Below, piece after piece: positions 1 through 7,737 of a DNA stretch of 16,523 nt. The notes below the pieces were generated by a model, which saw only the letters and a list, made by a program, of their open reading frames with translations, was not told the DNA's origin and ran no database searches. The position numbers and the translations under genes were made by a program. Numbering within the stretch: position 1 is the first letter of the stretch; every line of letters begins with the position of its first letter. The stretch spans positions 1 to 16,523 of the forward strand of contig JADHLS010000026.1 of assembly GCA_016780605.1 (NCBI GenBank). Reading direction: 5' to 3'. Source of the stretch: Reyranella sp. Lineage in GTDB: Bacteria > Pseudomonadota > Alphaproteobacteria > Reyranellales > Reyranellaceae.

Positions 1-639
1 GAACAGCCGATGCAGCGTCTGGACAATTCGCTGCGGGCTCACGGTGTAACCGTTGCCCGGCACCAGCACGCCGCGACGCACGGCGGGCGAGATGCCGGGA
101 AACATCTGCCGCAGGTCGTCGACGCCCAGCATCTGGCTCGGAATGCCCTGGCGCTCGCGCAGCTTGCGTTCCAGAGCGGCGCTCTCCGATTCGCCATCGG
201 CCTCCCAGACATGGACCTGGCCGACCGGCCGGACGAGATCGGCGAAGTTCTCCGGGCCGAGCAACTCCTTCCAGCAGTTGAACGCTTCCTTGTGCAGCGC
301 CCGCATGGCGTCGGAGATCTCGAGCACGCGCGGCATGCGGCTGGCGGCGATCCATTTCAGTAGCCACGGCAGGGCCGTGGGGAAATAGGAGGGGCGCACG
401 GCGAGCGGCCCCAGCGGATCGGTCAGCCATGACGGCACCTTGCGCAGCATGCCCGGCAGCGCGATGGGCACCGAGGTGTCTGCGCTGATCATGCCGGCAT
501 TGCCGAATGACGCGCCGCCCGGCGGCGGCAGCGGATCGATCACCGCCACATCGCGGCCCGAGCGTCGAAGGTACAGCGCCGTGGAGAGGCCGACCACGCC
601 GGCGCCGATCACGACAATTGCAGGATCTGGTTGGGACAT
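1..639 (-). CDS. FAD-dependent oxidoreductase, DadA-like (partial, N-terminal 213 residues)
   Basis: The gene begins at ATG 639 and runs off the left edge, so only about the first half of a protein of roughly 400 residues is present. Near the N-terminus is a Rossmann dinucleotide fold, VIGAGVVG, with glycines G12, G14 and G17, ending in the acidic residue of VAVID (D35). It is followed by a FGNAGMIS segment (about 45-52) typical of the DAO/DadA family. Known members oxidise glycine, D-amino acids, sarcosine or opines using FAD, often at the inner membrane face. A GGAGAAGG ribosome-binding site lies a few bases upstream. The start is 14 bp after the stop of the M20 gene, so it is probably the last known gene of the peptide-importer operon. 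The substrate cannot be told from this half; the operon context favours an amino acid or opine released from an imported conjugate. Confidence 0.88.
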   Translation of the reverse strand, partial: MSQPDPAIVVIGAGVVGLSTALYLRRSGRDVAVIDPLPPPGGASFGNAGMISADTSVPIALPGMLRKVPSWLTDPLGPLAVRPSYFPTALPWLLKWIAASRMPRVLEISDAMRALHKEAFNCWKELLGPENFADLVRPVGQVHVWEADGESESAALERKLRERQGIPSQMLGVDDLRQMFPGISPAVRRGVLVPGNGYTVSPQRIVQTLHRLF

Positions 640-653
640 CGTCCTTCTCCGGC

Positions 654-1880
654 CTACTCCGGTTCGCAGATGTCGAGGATGACCCGCATATAGATGCGGA
701 TCATGTCGAGATAGTCGGCGATGTCGACGCGCTCGTCGGGCATGGTGTTGTAGCGCCCGCCGGGACCGCAGACGACGCCTTCCATGCCGAGCTCACGGTA
801 GAAGTGGCCGGCGTCGGTGCCGTAGTAGCAGGGCGGGGCGAGCGCGCCGGTCGGCTGCGGCTCGCCGCGCACCGCCTGGTAGGCGGCGTTCAGGCTCTTC
901 ACGATCCTGGCGTCGCGCGGCACCTCGAAGGCCGGCATCACCGGTCGGCCTTCGGTGCGCTCCGACGTCACCGTGGCCTTGAGGCCGGGAAAGCGGCGCT
1001 CGAGGTCGTCGAGCACGACGCGCAGGTCGGCGAAGGCTTGCGCCTCGGTCTGGCCCGGCGCGTAGCGCACCGAACCCTTCAGGCGCGCGAAGTCGGCAAC
1101 CTGCGGCGGCCGCCACTCGGCGAGGTCGCGCCCCAGCGCCGCGTGCACCACGCCGACATGGCAGCGGTTGATCGAGCGGTGCTCGTCGCTCCTGGCGCCG
1201 CTGAAGGTGAGCGCGTTCAGCCGGGGGACCAGGTCGCAGGCGGCGACCAGCGCATCCACCGCCTGCTCGCGCTTGGAGAGATGACGGGTGTTGCCGGTGA
1301 GCTCGATGATGAAGGTGCCGGCCTCGGCATGTATGGTGAGCGCCTGCAGGTCGGTCGGCTCGCTGTTGATGAAGTAGTCGGCGCGCACGCCCTGGCGGAT
1401 CGCCGCCAGGGTGCCGACGCCACCCTGCAGCTCGCCGACGACGAAGGTCAGCACGACGTCGCCCTTCAATCGCACACCGGCGTCCTTCAGCGTCTTGACG
1501 GCGCAGTAGTAGGCCGCGTCGCCCGACTTCATGTTGGAGACGCCGATGCCGTAGATGAACTTGTCGTCGACTAGGCCGCCCCACGGATCGACGGTCCAGC
1601 CCTCGGTCGCCGGATTGGTGTCGAGATGGCCATTGAACAGCAGGTTCTTTCCGCCGCCGGTGCCCTTCCAGCGGCCGATCGCGTTGACGCGCGTGCCCTC
1701 GACCGGCGTCAGCTCGGCCTCGAGTCCCAGCCCACGCATGCTGGTCGCCATGAACTCGGCCAGCTTCCGCTCGCCCTCGGTCTGCGAGTAGCTCTTGTGG
1801 CGCACCATCGCCGACAGGAAGTCGAGGCACGCCTTCTCGTCGAGACGGGCGAGCACGGCGTTGCGGTCGATCGCAGTCAT
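654..1880 (-). CDS. M20-family (ArgE/DapE-like) deacylase or peptidase with altered metal ligands
   Basis: This 408-residue protein has M20 architecture: a catalytic half, a central lid/dimerisation part (about 180-290), then the rest of the catalytic domain. Family members hydrolyse N-acyl amino acids or small peptides with two zinc ions. Conserved here are GHLDTNP (H85, D87), E150 in the VVGELQGG segment, and SEPTD (E174). The bridging aspartate of the usual D-M-K-G motif is N116 (SNMKSG), the second Glu of the usual D-E-E is L151, and the C-terminal His before P-D-E is T379 (NTMPDERV). The ATG at 1880 overlaps the upstream ATPase stop by 4 bp (ATGA), so translation is probably coupled. The open frame continues upstream, but that part overlaps the ATPase gene in another frame and was excluded. 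The family call is firm; whether it is a two-zinc hydrolase is doubtful. Confidence 0.9.
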   Translation of the reverse strand: MTAIDRNAVLARLDEKACLDFLSAMVRHKSYSQTEGERKLAEFMATSMRGLGLEAELTPVEGTRVNAIGRWKGTGGGKNLLFNGHLDTNPATEGWTVDPWGGLVDDKFIYGIGVSNMKSGDAAYYCAVKTLKDAGVRLKGDVVLTFVVGELQGGVGTLAAIRQGVRADYFINSEPTDLQALTIHAEAGTFIIELTGNTRHLSKREQAVDALVAACDLVPRLNALTFSGARSDEHRSINRCHVGVVHAALGRDLAEWRPPQVADFARLKGSVRYAPGQTEAQAFADLRVVLDDLERRFPGLKATVTSERTEGRPVMPAFEVPRDARIVKSLNAAYQAVRGEPQPTGALAPPCYYGTDAGHFYRELGMEGVVCGPGGRYNTMPDERVDIADYLDMIRIYMRVILDICEPE

Positions 1881-3478
1881 GACTTGTACTCCCGGGGTGG
1901 CGGCACCGCGTCCAGGAGCTCCCGTGTGTAGGGGTGGCGCGGTCCGGTGGTCGAAAGATCGTCGATGTCCAGAAGCTCGACCAGCTCGCCGCGATACATG
2001 ACAGCGATGCGATGGGCGAGCTGGCGCACCAGGTTGAGATCGTGGGTGATGAAGAGGTAGGCCGTGCCGTTGCGGCGCTGCAGGTCGACCAGGAGCTCGA
2101 CAACCGCAGCCTGCACCGACACGTCGAGCGACGACGTGATCTCGTCGCAGATCACGAGCTTGGGGCAACTCGCGAAGGCGCGGGCGATGGCGACGCGCTG
2201 TTTCTCGCCGCCCGAGAGCTGATGCGGGAAACGCTCGACATAGGTCGCGGGCAGCCGCACTTGCTCCAGCAGTGCTTCGATGCGCGCCTCGCCGCCATAG
2301 AGCGTCAGCGGGCGCGACAGGATCTCGCGTACGCGCTGACGCGGATTGAGCGAGGAGTCGGGATGCTGGAAGACGATCTGCACGTCGCGCCGGTAGGCGC
2401 GATCCATGTCGCGCCGGCCAGCGATGCGCCGGCCGCCGAAGCGCACGGCGCCCTCGAAGCGATTGAGGCCGGTCAGCGCGCGCGCCAGGGTCGACTTGCC
2501 CGAACCCGATTCGCCCACGATGCCCAGGATCTCGCCGGGCCGGACGGAGAGGCTGACCTCCCGATTGCCGGCGACCTGCGCGGTGCGGCGGCCGACCAGC
2601 GCCGAGAGAAACGGCGTGCGCCCGTAATGCACGCTCAGCCGCTCGACCTCGACCAGCGGCTCGATTCCGGCGGCAGGTTTGCCGCTGACCAGACGATGAT
2701 CGGGCCGCGGCACGGCAGCCAGCAGGCGGCGGGTGTAGTCCTCGCGCGGCGCGTCGAACACCGCGTCGACCTCGCCTTGCTCGACCAGCTTCCCGCGATG
2801 CAGCACGGCGACGTGATCGGCGACGCGCGAGACCAGGGCCAGGTCGTGCGAGATATAGAGCGAGGCAACGGACGTCTCGGCCTGCAGCTCGGCGAACAAG
2901 TCGAGGATCTGGCGCGCGGTGACGACGTCGAGGGCGGTGGTCGGTTCGTCGAACAGGATGCATTCGGGCTGGCAGGCGAAGGCCGAGGCGATGACGACGC
3001 GCTGCTTCTCGCCACCCGAGGCCTCGTGCGGGTAACGCCGCATCATGTTGGCAGGCTGCTTCAGGCCGACGCGCGCCATCATCGCCTCGCCCTCGGCCCA
3101 GGCTTGCCGGCGGGTGAGCTTGCGATGGCGCTGCAGCACTTCGGCCAGTTGCTGGCCCAGCGTCAGGGTCGGGTTGAGTGATGTGCTGGGATCCTGGAAC
3201 ACCATGCCGATGCGCCGGCCGCGGATGGCGGCGATCTCGGCCTCTGTCGCGGTCATCGGGGATTGGCCGGCCAGGCTGATGGACCCCTGCTCACGGGCGC
3301 GCGGCGGCAGGTGGCGCATGATGGCCCACGCCAGCGACGTCTTGCCGGATCCCGATTCGCCTACCAGGCCCAAAACCTCGCCGCGCGCGATTGCGAGGTC
3401 GATCGAGTCCAGCGCGCGCACGAAGCCCGTCGCCGTGGCGTAGTCGAGGCTATAGCCCCTGACCTCGAGGACGTTCAT
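1877..3478 (-). CDS. Dipeptide/oligopeptide ABC transporter, fused dual ATPase (DppD+DppF type)
   Basis: This 533-residue protein holds two complete ABC ATPase domains and should power the importer encoded just upstream. Domain 1 has Walker A GESGSGKTS (40-48), Q-loop Q95, signature SGGEKQR (154-160), Walker B ILFDEP (174-179) and switch H211. Domain 2 has Walker A GESGSGKST (322-330), Q-loop Q371, signature LSGGEKQR (421-428), Walker B LVICDE (441-446) and H479. Each domain ends in the segment with a YTR motif (248-250 and 517-519) typical of oligopeptide-family ATPases. Systems such as DppD/DppF usually use two separate proteins; fused forms are well known in alphaproteobacteria. I chose ATG 3478, giving a 7-bp gap after the permease stop; an in-frame ATG at 3508 would overlap the permease and has no ribosome-binding site. 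It overlaps the M20 gene by 4 bp. Confidence 0.94.
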   Translation of the reverse strand: MNVLEVRGYSLDYATATGFVRALDSIDLAIARGEVLGLVGESGSGKTSLAWAIMRHLPPRAREQGSISLAGQSPMTATEAEIAAIRGRRIGMVFQDPSTSLNPTLTLGQQLAEVLQRHRKLTRRQAWAEGEAMMARVGLKQPANMMRRYPHEASGGEKQRVVIASAFACQPECILFDEPTTALDVVTARQILDLFAELQAETSVASLYISHDLALVSRVADHVAVLHRGKLVEQGEVDAVFDAPREDYTRRLLAAVPRPDHRLVSGKPAAGIEPLVEVERLSVHYGRTPFLSALVGRRTAQVAGNREVSLSVRPGEILGIVGESGSGKSTLARALTGLNRFEGAVRFGGRRIAGRRDMDRAYRRDVQIVFQHPDSSLNPRQRVREILSRPLTLYGGEARIEALLEQVRLPATYVERFPHQLSGGEKQRVAIARAFASCPKLVICDEITSSLDVSVQAAVVELLVDLQRRNGTAYLFITHDLNLVRQLAHRIAVMYRGELVELLDIDDLSTTGPRHPYTRELLDAVPPPREYKS

Positions 3479-3485
3479 GGCCGGC

Positions 3486-4310
3486 TCACGTTCTCGGATT
3501 GAGGGCATCGCGCAGCCCGTCGCCCAGGAGATTGAAGCCGATCGCCACCATGGCCACGGCGAGCGAGGGCCACAGGATCATCCAGAAGCTGAGATGCATG
3601 AAGCGGCGCGCCTCGGCCACCATCAAGCCCCATTCCGAGGAGGGCGGCTGGGCGCCGAGACCGAGGAAGCTCAGCGTCGCGAACAGCATGACCGCGAAGG
3701 CCACCCGGATGGTCATCTCGACCACGATCGGCGCCACGACGTTGGGCAGCATCTCGCGCAGGACGATGTAGCCGCCGCGCTCGCCGCGGGCGATGGCGGC
3801 GTTGACGTAGTCCTGCTTGGTGACCGCCAGCGCGACGCTGCGCGTCACGCGCGTCATACCGGGCGTGAAGGCGATGCCGATCGCCATCACGGCGCTGAAG
3901 CTGCTCTTGCCCAGGAGGTTCACGATCAAGAGGGCGAACAGCAGCGAGGGGATCGACAGGATGGCGTCGATGGTGCGCATGATCGCTTCGTCGGCGCGGC
4001 CGCCGAGAAAGGCCGACGTGGTGCCGATCAGCGCGCCGGCCAGGGTGCCGAGCCCCGTCGCCAGGCAGGCCAGGATCACCGTCGAACGCGCGCCGTAGAG
4101 CAGGCGGCTCAGGATGTCGCGGCCGTATTGGTCGGTGCCGAGCAGGAACTCGGCGCTGGGCGGGCGATAGCGCAGGCGCGGCGCCAGCGTGTCGGGCCCG
4201 TAGGGCGCGAGCCAGGGGCCACAGACCACGATCACCAGGATCAGGCCGACGATCAGCACGCCTAAAAGGCCCTGCGGCGTGCGCAGCAGGCGGCGCAAGA
4301 GCTCAGCCAT
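3486..4310 (-). CDS. Peptide/opine-type ABC transporter permease (DppC-like)
   Basis: This 274-residue inner-membrane protein is the second permease of the importer. It opens with an N-terminal membrane segment (GVLIVGLILVIVVCGPW, about 17-33), then the FLLGTDQYGRDILSRLLYG motif (about 55-73) diagnostic of DppC/OppC proteins. Several more hydrophobic helices follow, and an EAA-type cytoplasmic loop around NAAIARGERGG contacts an ATPase. The C-terminus reads LLGDGLRDALNPR, as is usual for the family. The ATG at 4310 overlaps the DppB-like stop by 8 bp and is preceded by GAGGA. It should pair with the adjacent DppB-like protein and the fused ATPase. The actual substrate (peptide, opine, or nickel-like chelate) cannot be read from the permease. 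Confidence 0.94.
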   Translation of the reverse strand: MAELLRRLLRTPQGLLGVLIVGLILVIVVCGPWLAPYGPDTLAPRLRYRPPSAEFLLGTDQYGRDILSRLLYGARSTVILACLATGLGTLAGALIGTTSAFLGGRADEAIMRTIDAILSIPSLLFALLIVNLLGKSSFSAVMAIGIAFTPGMTRVTRSVALAVTKQDYVNAAIARGERGGYIVLREMLPNVVAPIVVEMTIRVAFAVMLFATLSFLGLGAQPPSSEWGLMVAEARRFMHLSFWMILWPSLAVAMVAIGFNLLGDGLRDALNPRT

Positions 4311-5250
4311 ACTGGATCCTCTTGTCGATCCAGGCGTAGGCGAGGTCGGCCAGGAAGTTCACCACCGAGTAGGTCGCCGCCATGATGAGGGCGCCGGCCT
4401 GGATGGAGGGCAGGTCGCGCGCCTGGATGGCGACGATCAGGTTCCGGCCGATGCCGGGGAGGGCGAAGATCTCCTCGACCACGATCACGCCCCCCAACAG
4501 ATAGCCGACGTCGAGGGCGACGATGGTGATGGTGGGCAACAGCGCATTGCGCAGCGCGTGGTGGAACAGCACAGACCGCCGCGACAGTCCCTTCAGGCGC
4601 GCGGCCCGCACATAGTCGGTGTGCAGCACGTCGACCAGCTCGGACCGCACCATGCGCGAGACATGGGCGACCAGGATCACCGAGACCGTCAGCACCGGCA
4701 GCGCGAGGTGGGCAAGGCCGTCCCACAAGTTCTCGGTGAGCGGCACGAAGCCGGTCGCCGGCAGCAGTTTTAGCCAGTCGGCCAGCACCAGCACGATCAG
4801 CGTCGCGGTGACGAACTCGGGCAGCGACACGCCGACATAGGAGACGATGCTGACCACGAGATCGGCGAGCTTGCCGCGCCGCAGCGCAGCGATGATGCCA
4901 AGCGGCAGCGCCAGCACCAGCATCAGGGCGATCGCCAGCACCGCGAGCGTGAGCGAGCGGCCGAGCGCCTCGAGCATGACAGGCGCGACCGGCTGGCCGG
5001 TGCGCAGCGAGGTGCCGAAATCGCCCTGCAGCACGCCCCACAGCCAGTGGCCGTATTGCACCCACACCGGCTGATCGAGGCCGAGCTTGTCGCGGATCGC
5101 CGCCAGCGCATCGGGCGTGGCGTTCTCGCCCAGCAGCATGACGGCGGCATCGGCCGGCAGCACCTGGGTGATGGCGAACACCACCAGCGAGACCACGAAC
5201 AGCGTGTAGACGATCAGCGCCAGTCGCTTGACGAGGTAGCTCGGTGACAC
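4303..5250 (-). CDS. Peptide/opine-type ABC transporter permease (DppB-like)
   Basis: This 315-residue inner-membrane protein is the first permease. It has an N-terminal membrane helix (about 9-30), then the periplasmic LPAD region, and a GDFGTSLRTGQPV motif (about 96-108) characteristic of DppB/OppB proteins. An EAA loop, YVRAARLKGLSRR, contacts the ATPase. The ending YAWIDKRIQYG matches the family's usual DPRIRY-like tail. Translation appears to begin at GTG 5250, 13 bp after the binding-protein stop; no ATG in the vicinity fits the family start, and the ribosome-binding site there is weak (GAG-rich), suggesting re-initiation after the upstream gene. It overlaps the DppC-like gene by 8 bp. 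Confidence 0.94.
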   Translation of the reverse strand: MSPSYLVKRLALIVYTLFVVSLVVFAITQVLPADAAVMLLGENATPDALAAIRDKLGLDQPVWVQYGHWLWGVLQGDFGTSLRTGQPVAPVMLEALGRSLTLAVLAIALMLVLALPLGIIAALRRGKLADLVVSIVSYVGVSLPEFVTATLIVLVLADWLKLLPATGFVPLTENLWDGLAHLALPVLTVSVILVAHVSRMVRSELVDVLHTDYVRAARLKGLSRRSVLFHHALRNALLPTITIVALDVGYLLGGVIVVEEIFALPGIGRNLIVAIQARDLPSIQAGALIMAATYSVVNFLADLAYAWIDKRIQYG

Positions 5251-5263
5251 CGGGCTCGCTGCC

Positions 5264-6817
5264 TCAGCCGCGCCGCTGCGCGCCGTCGCCGAGCGACACC
5301 TGGTCGATGCGGAACACCGCGCCGCGCGGATGCAGCGTGTAGCCTTCGACCCACTTGCGCTGTGCGGCCAGCAGGTCGAAGAACACCGGAATGATCGAGG
5401 GCACGTCCTTGTTCATCAGCCGCTGCGCCTCGGCATAGAGCTCGCGGCGCTTGCCCTCGTCGATGACCGCGCGCGCGTCGCCCACCAGCTTGTCGAAGGC
5501 GGCGTCGTTCCAGCGCGTCTCGTTCCAGGCGGCGTTCGAAGTGTAGAGCAGCCTGAAGATCGCGTCGGCAGTCGGCTGCATGTTGTAGAAGCCGACGTAG
5601 AACGGGCCCTTCTTCCACACCTGGTCGAGGTAAGTGGCGTGCGGCATGGTCTCGACGTTGATAGTGAAACCCGCGGGCTTGGCCATCTCGCGCAGCGCCA
5701 CGCCGAGCTGGGTGCGCGTCGCCGGCCGGTCCGATGCGATCAGCGTCGCGGTGAGGCCGCCCGCGTAGCCCGCTTCGGCCAGCAGCGCCTTGGCGCGGGC
5801 GATGTCGGGCTTCTTGAGCGGCAGCTCAGTGTAGAAATGGTAGGCAGGGTTGAGCGGCGTGTCGTTGCCCGGCGTGCCGTAGCCCTCGGCCACCAGATCG
5901 ACCATCGCCGGGCGATCGACGGTGAGCGCCAGCGCCTGGCGCACGCGCACGTCGTTGAACGGCTTCTGGTCGCAGCCCATGTTGACGTTGCAGAACTGGC
6001 CGGACGGCACTCGCAGCGCCTGCACCCCGCTCGCCTTCTCGAGACGCGCGTATTCGGTCGGCTGCACCGACAGCATGAGATCGCTACCGCCCGCGATCAG
6101 GGCCGAGCCCTCGGCCGTCGGATCGGGATAGACCGCGACCTCGACGCGGTTCAGGTAGGGGCGCTCCTTGTCGTAGTAGGCATCGTTGCGCGCCACCACG
6201 ATCAGGCGCTCGGGCTCGAAGGAGACGAGCTTGAACGGCCCGGTTCCCACCGCCTCGCGGTCGAGGCGCGCCAGGCCGGCGCTGACGATCGCCGCCGGCA
6301 CGATCTTGGCGCAGGTGTTGGCCAGCATCACCGGCAAGTCGGCGTAGGGCGAGGAGAGGGTGAAGACGACGGTGCTCTCGTCCTTGGCCACGACCTTGGC
6401 GACCGGCCCGATGTACTGGCGCGCCGGCGAGGCGGTCTTGGGATCGAGGATGGCGGTGAAGGTGGCGACGACGTCGGCCGCCGTGCACGGGCTGCCGTCG
6501 TGGAACACGACGCCCTTACGCAGCACGAAGGTCCACTCCGAGAGATCGGGCGAGCTGGTCCACGATTCCGCCAGATCGGGTTCGGGAGTCATGTCGACCT
6601 TGAGGCGCGTCAGGGCCGAGTACAGCAGCTCGGCGACCAGGTACTCCGGATTGACCCGCGTCAGCAGGGGATTGAGCTTGGCCACCGCCTGGTCGACGCT
6701 GATGCGGAGCGTGCCGCCGCGCTTGGGCGCGGCGCGCGCCGGGCCGAAGGAGGTCGTGGCGCTGAGCGCGAGGCCGCCGGTGGCGGCGAGAAGCAGGCGG
6801 CGGCTGAGGTCGGTCAT
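5264..6817 (-). CDS. ABC transporter substrate-binding protein, family 5 (SBP_bac_5, DppA/OppA-like)
   Basis: This 517-residue periplasmic protein captures the substrate for the DppBC-type permeases downstream. The N-terminus carries a twin-arginine-like stretch (SRRLLLA, R6-R7), a hydrophobic core and an alanine-rich end (ARAA, about 27-30), consistent with export by Tat or Sec and cleavage near residue 29-30. The mature part follows the family plan: GGTLRIS start, AESWTSSPDLSEWTFVLRKGVVFHDGSP segment (about 84-110) and GTGPFKLVSF. Length is normal for the family. It is preceded by GGAG about 8 bp before ATG 6817 and is the first gene of the operon after a 224-bp non-coding gap, so the promoter probably lies in that gap. 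Family 5 proteins bind peptides, opines, glutathione or nickel chelates; which applies here is unknown. Confidence 0.94.
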   Translation of the reverse strand: MTDLSRRLLLAATGGLALSATTSFGPARAAPKRGGTLRISVDQAVAKLNPLLTRVNPEYLVAELLYSALTRLKVDMTPEPDLAESWTSSPDLSEWTFVLRKGVVFHDGSPCTAADVVATFTAILDPKTASPARQYIGPVAKVVAKDESTVVFTLSSPYADLPVMLANTCAKIVPAAIVSAGLARLDREAVGTGPFKLVSFEPERLIVVARNDAYYDKERPYLNRVEVAVYPDPTAEGSALIAGGSDLMLSVQPTEYARLEKASGVQALRVPSGQFCNVNMGCDQKPFNDVRVRQALALTVDRPAMVDLVAEGYGTPGNDTPLNPAYHFYTELPLKKPDIARAKALLAEAGYAGGLTATLIASDRPATRTQLGVALREMAKPAGFTINVETMPHATYLDQVWKKGPFYVGFYNMQPTADAIFRLLYTSNAAWNETRWNDAAFDKLVGDARAVIDEGKRRELYAEAQRLMNKDVPSIIPVFFDLLAAQRKWVEGYTLHPRGAVFRIDQVSLGDGAQRRG

Positions 6818-7041
6818 GCGAGGCTCCGTGATGGCGGGGATGCCCGGTCGGGATTGAGGTCGGGGGCGAAGTCGGCTGAGAGATAGGCAAGCACACTGCG
6901 CGCCAGAGCCACGATGTCACCCACGATTGTGAGCTCGTCGGGGCGGCCCCAGCTCGCCCAGCAGCACGTGCGCTCACTCGCCTGTGAGCTGGGAGTTCCA
7001 AGATCGAGACGATGTTGCGACAGCGGCAGGGGGCCCACCGT
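6818..7041. other. Spacer between the liv operon and the peptide-importer operon
   Basis: This 224-bp stretch follows the livF stop and precedes the peptide-binding protein on the minus strand. It probably holds the promoter of the importer operon. I see no hairpin with a T-run that would act as a terminator and no convincing -35/-10 pair. The octamer TGTGAGCT occurs twice, at 6928-6935 and 6983-6990. A 74-codon minus-strand reading frame with a start at 7038 spans the gap and ends at 6814, just inside the binding-protein start; it has no visible ribosome-binding site and no recognised family, so I do not call it a gene. Confidence 0.6.
6972..6989. repeat. Short inverted repeat (6-bp arms, 6-nt loop) in the importer upstream region
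   Basis: GCTCAC at 6972-6977 and GTGAGC at 6984-6989 are exact reverse complements separated by TCGCCT. It lies about 155 bp upstream of the peptide-binding-protein start and 53 bp after the livF stop. It might be an operator or a weak hairpin; arms of six bases can occur by chance in GC-rich DNA. Confidence 0.35.
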
Positions 7042-7737
7042 TCAGACCTCGAGCCACTCCTTGCGCACGGACGCGGCAGTGGCGAGATCAGCCGGAGTGC
7101 CCTCAAACACGATGCGCCCATGCCCCATGACGTAGAGGCGGCGCGAGATGCGAAGGGCGATCGTGAGCTTCTGCTCGACCAGCAGGATCGAGATTCCGCG
7201 GCGGGCAATCTCGTCGAGCAGCTGGCCCACCTGCTCGACGAGCTTGGGTGCCAGCCCCTCGGTCGGCTCGTCAATGATCACAAGGTCGGGGTCCCCCATC
7301 AGGGTACGGCACATCGTGAGCATCTGCTGCTCGCCGCCCGACAGCACGCCGGCGGCGTTGTCCTTGCGCTCGTCGAGATTGGGGAACAGTGCGAACATGT
7401 CGTCGAACGTCCAGCGACCGAACTTGCCGGTCCGCTTCAGCCCGAGCTCGAGATTCTGCCGCACCGTCAGCCCGGGGAAGATCTGGCGGTCCTCCGGCAC
7501 ATAGCCGAGCCCGGCATGGGCGATCTGGTCGGGCCGCAGTCCGGTGATCGGCTGGCCCTTGAATCGCACCTCGCCGACCGGCGGCACCAGGCCCATGATC
7601 GCTTTGCAGGTGGTCGAACGGCCGACGCCGTTACGCCCCAGCAGGCTCACGATCTCGCCCTGCCCGATAACAAGGTCGACGCCCTGCAGGATATGGCTCT
7701 TGCCATAGAAGGCATGGAGGTCCCGGACCTCGAGCAT
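7042..7737 (-). CDS. livF: Branched-chain-amino-acid-type ABC transporter ATPase (LivF-like), Walker A Lys to Arg
   Basis: This 231-residue cytoplasmic ATPase is one of the two motor subunits of the HAAT-type importer. It has Walker A GRNGVGRS (34-41), where residue 40 is Arg (codon CGT read directly) in place of the near-invariant Lys, then the signature LSGGEQQM, Walker B LVIIDEPTEGL and a LivF-typical ending. The ATG at 7737 shares one base with the livG stop (TGATG) and has GAGG upstream, so translation is coupled to livG. Length and order match LivF. Loss of the phosphate-gripping Lys normally reduces ATP hydrolysis; Arg may partly substitute, and LivG keeps an intact site, so one functional site may suffice. 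The transported compound need not be leucine or valine; related systems carry amides, aromatic acids and other organics. Confidence 0.93.
   Translation of the reverse strand: MLEVRDLHAFYGKSHILQGVDLVIGQGEIVSLLGRNGVGRSTTCKAIMGLVPPVGEVRFKGQPITGLRPDQIAHAGLGYVPEDRQIFPGLTVRQNLELGLKRTGKFGRWTFDDMFALFPNLDERKDNAAGVLSGGEQQMLTMCRTLMGDPDLVIIDEPTEGLAPKLVEQVGQLLDEIARRGISILLVEQKLTIALRISRRLYVMGHGRIVFEGTPADLATAASVRKEWLEV

Noticed and set aside
1881..2963. In-frame upstream part of the M20 open frame (769-codon frame)
   Set aside because: This section is the ABC ATPase gene read in another frame; it is arginine-rich and lacks any motif. The true M20 start is the ATG overlapping the ATPase stop.
3479..3508. Longer ATPase start at ATG 3508
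   Set aside because: It would overlap the permease by 23 bp, has no ribosome-binding site, and the first ten residues do not resemble the family; ATG 3478 is better.
5330..6886. 518-codon plus-strand open frame opposite the peptide-binding protein
   Set aside because: It is a shadow: the composition is Arg/Gly/Leu/Ala-rich and patternless, it lacks a family motif, and the minus strand gives a clear SBP_bac_5 protein. GC-rich coding DNA commonly leaves long antisense frames open.
6814..7038. 74-codon minus-strand frame in the spacer
   Set aside because: No visible ribosome-binding site, no recognised domain, and it ends inside the start of the binding-protein gene. It may be a remnant, but evidence is too thin to call a gene.
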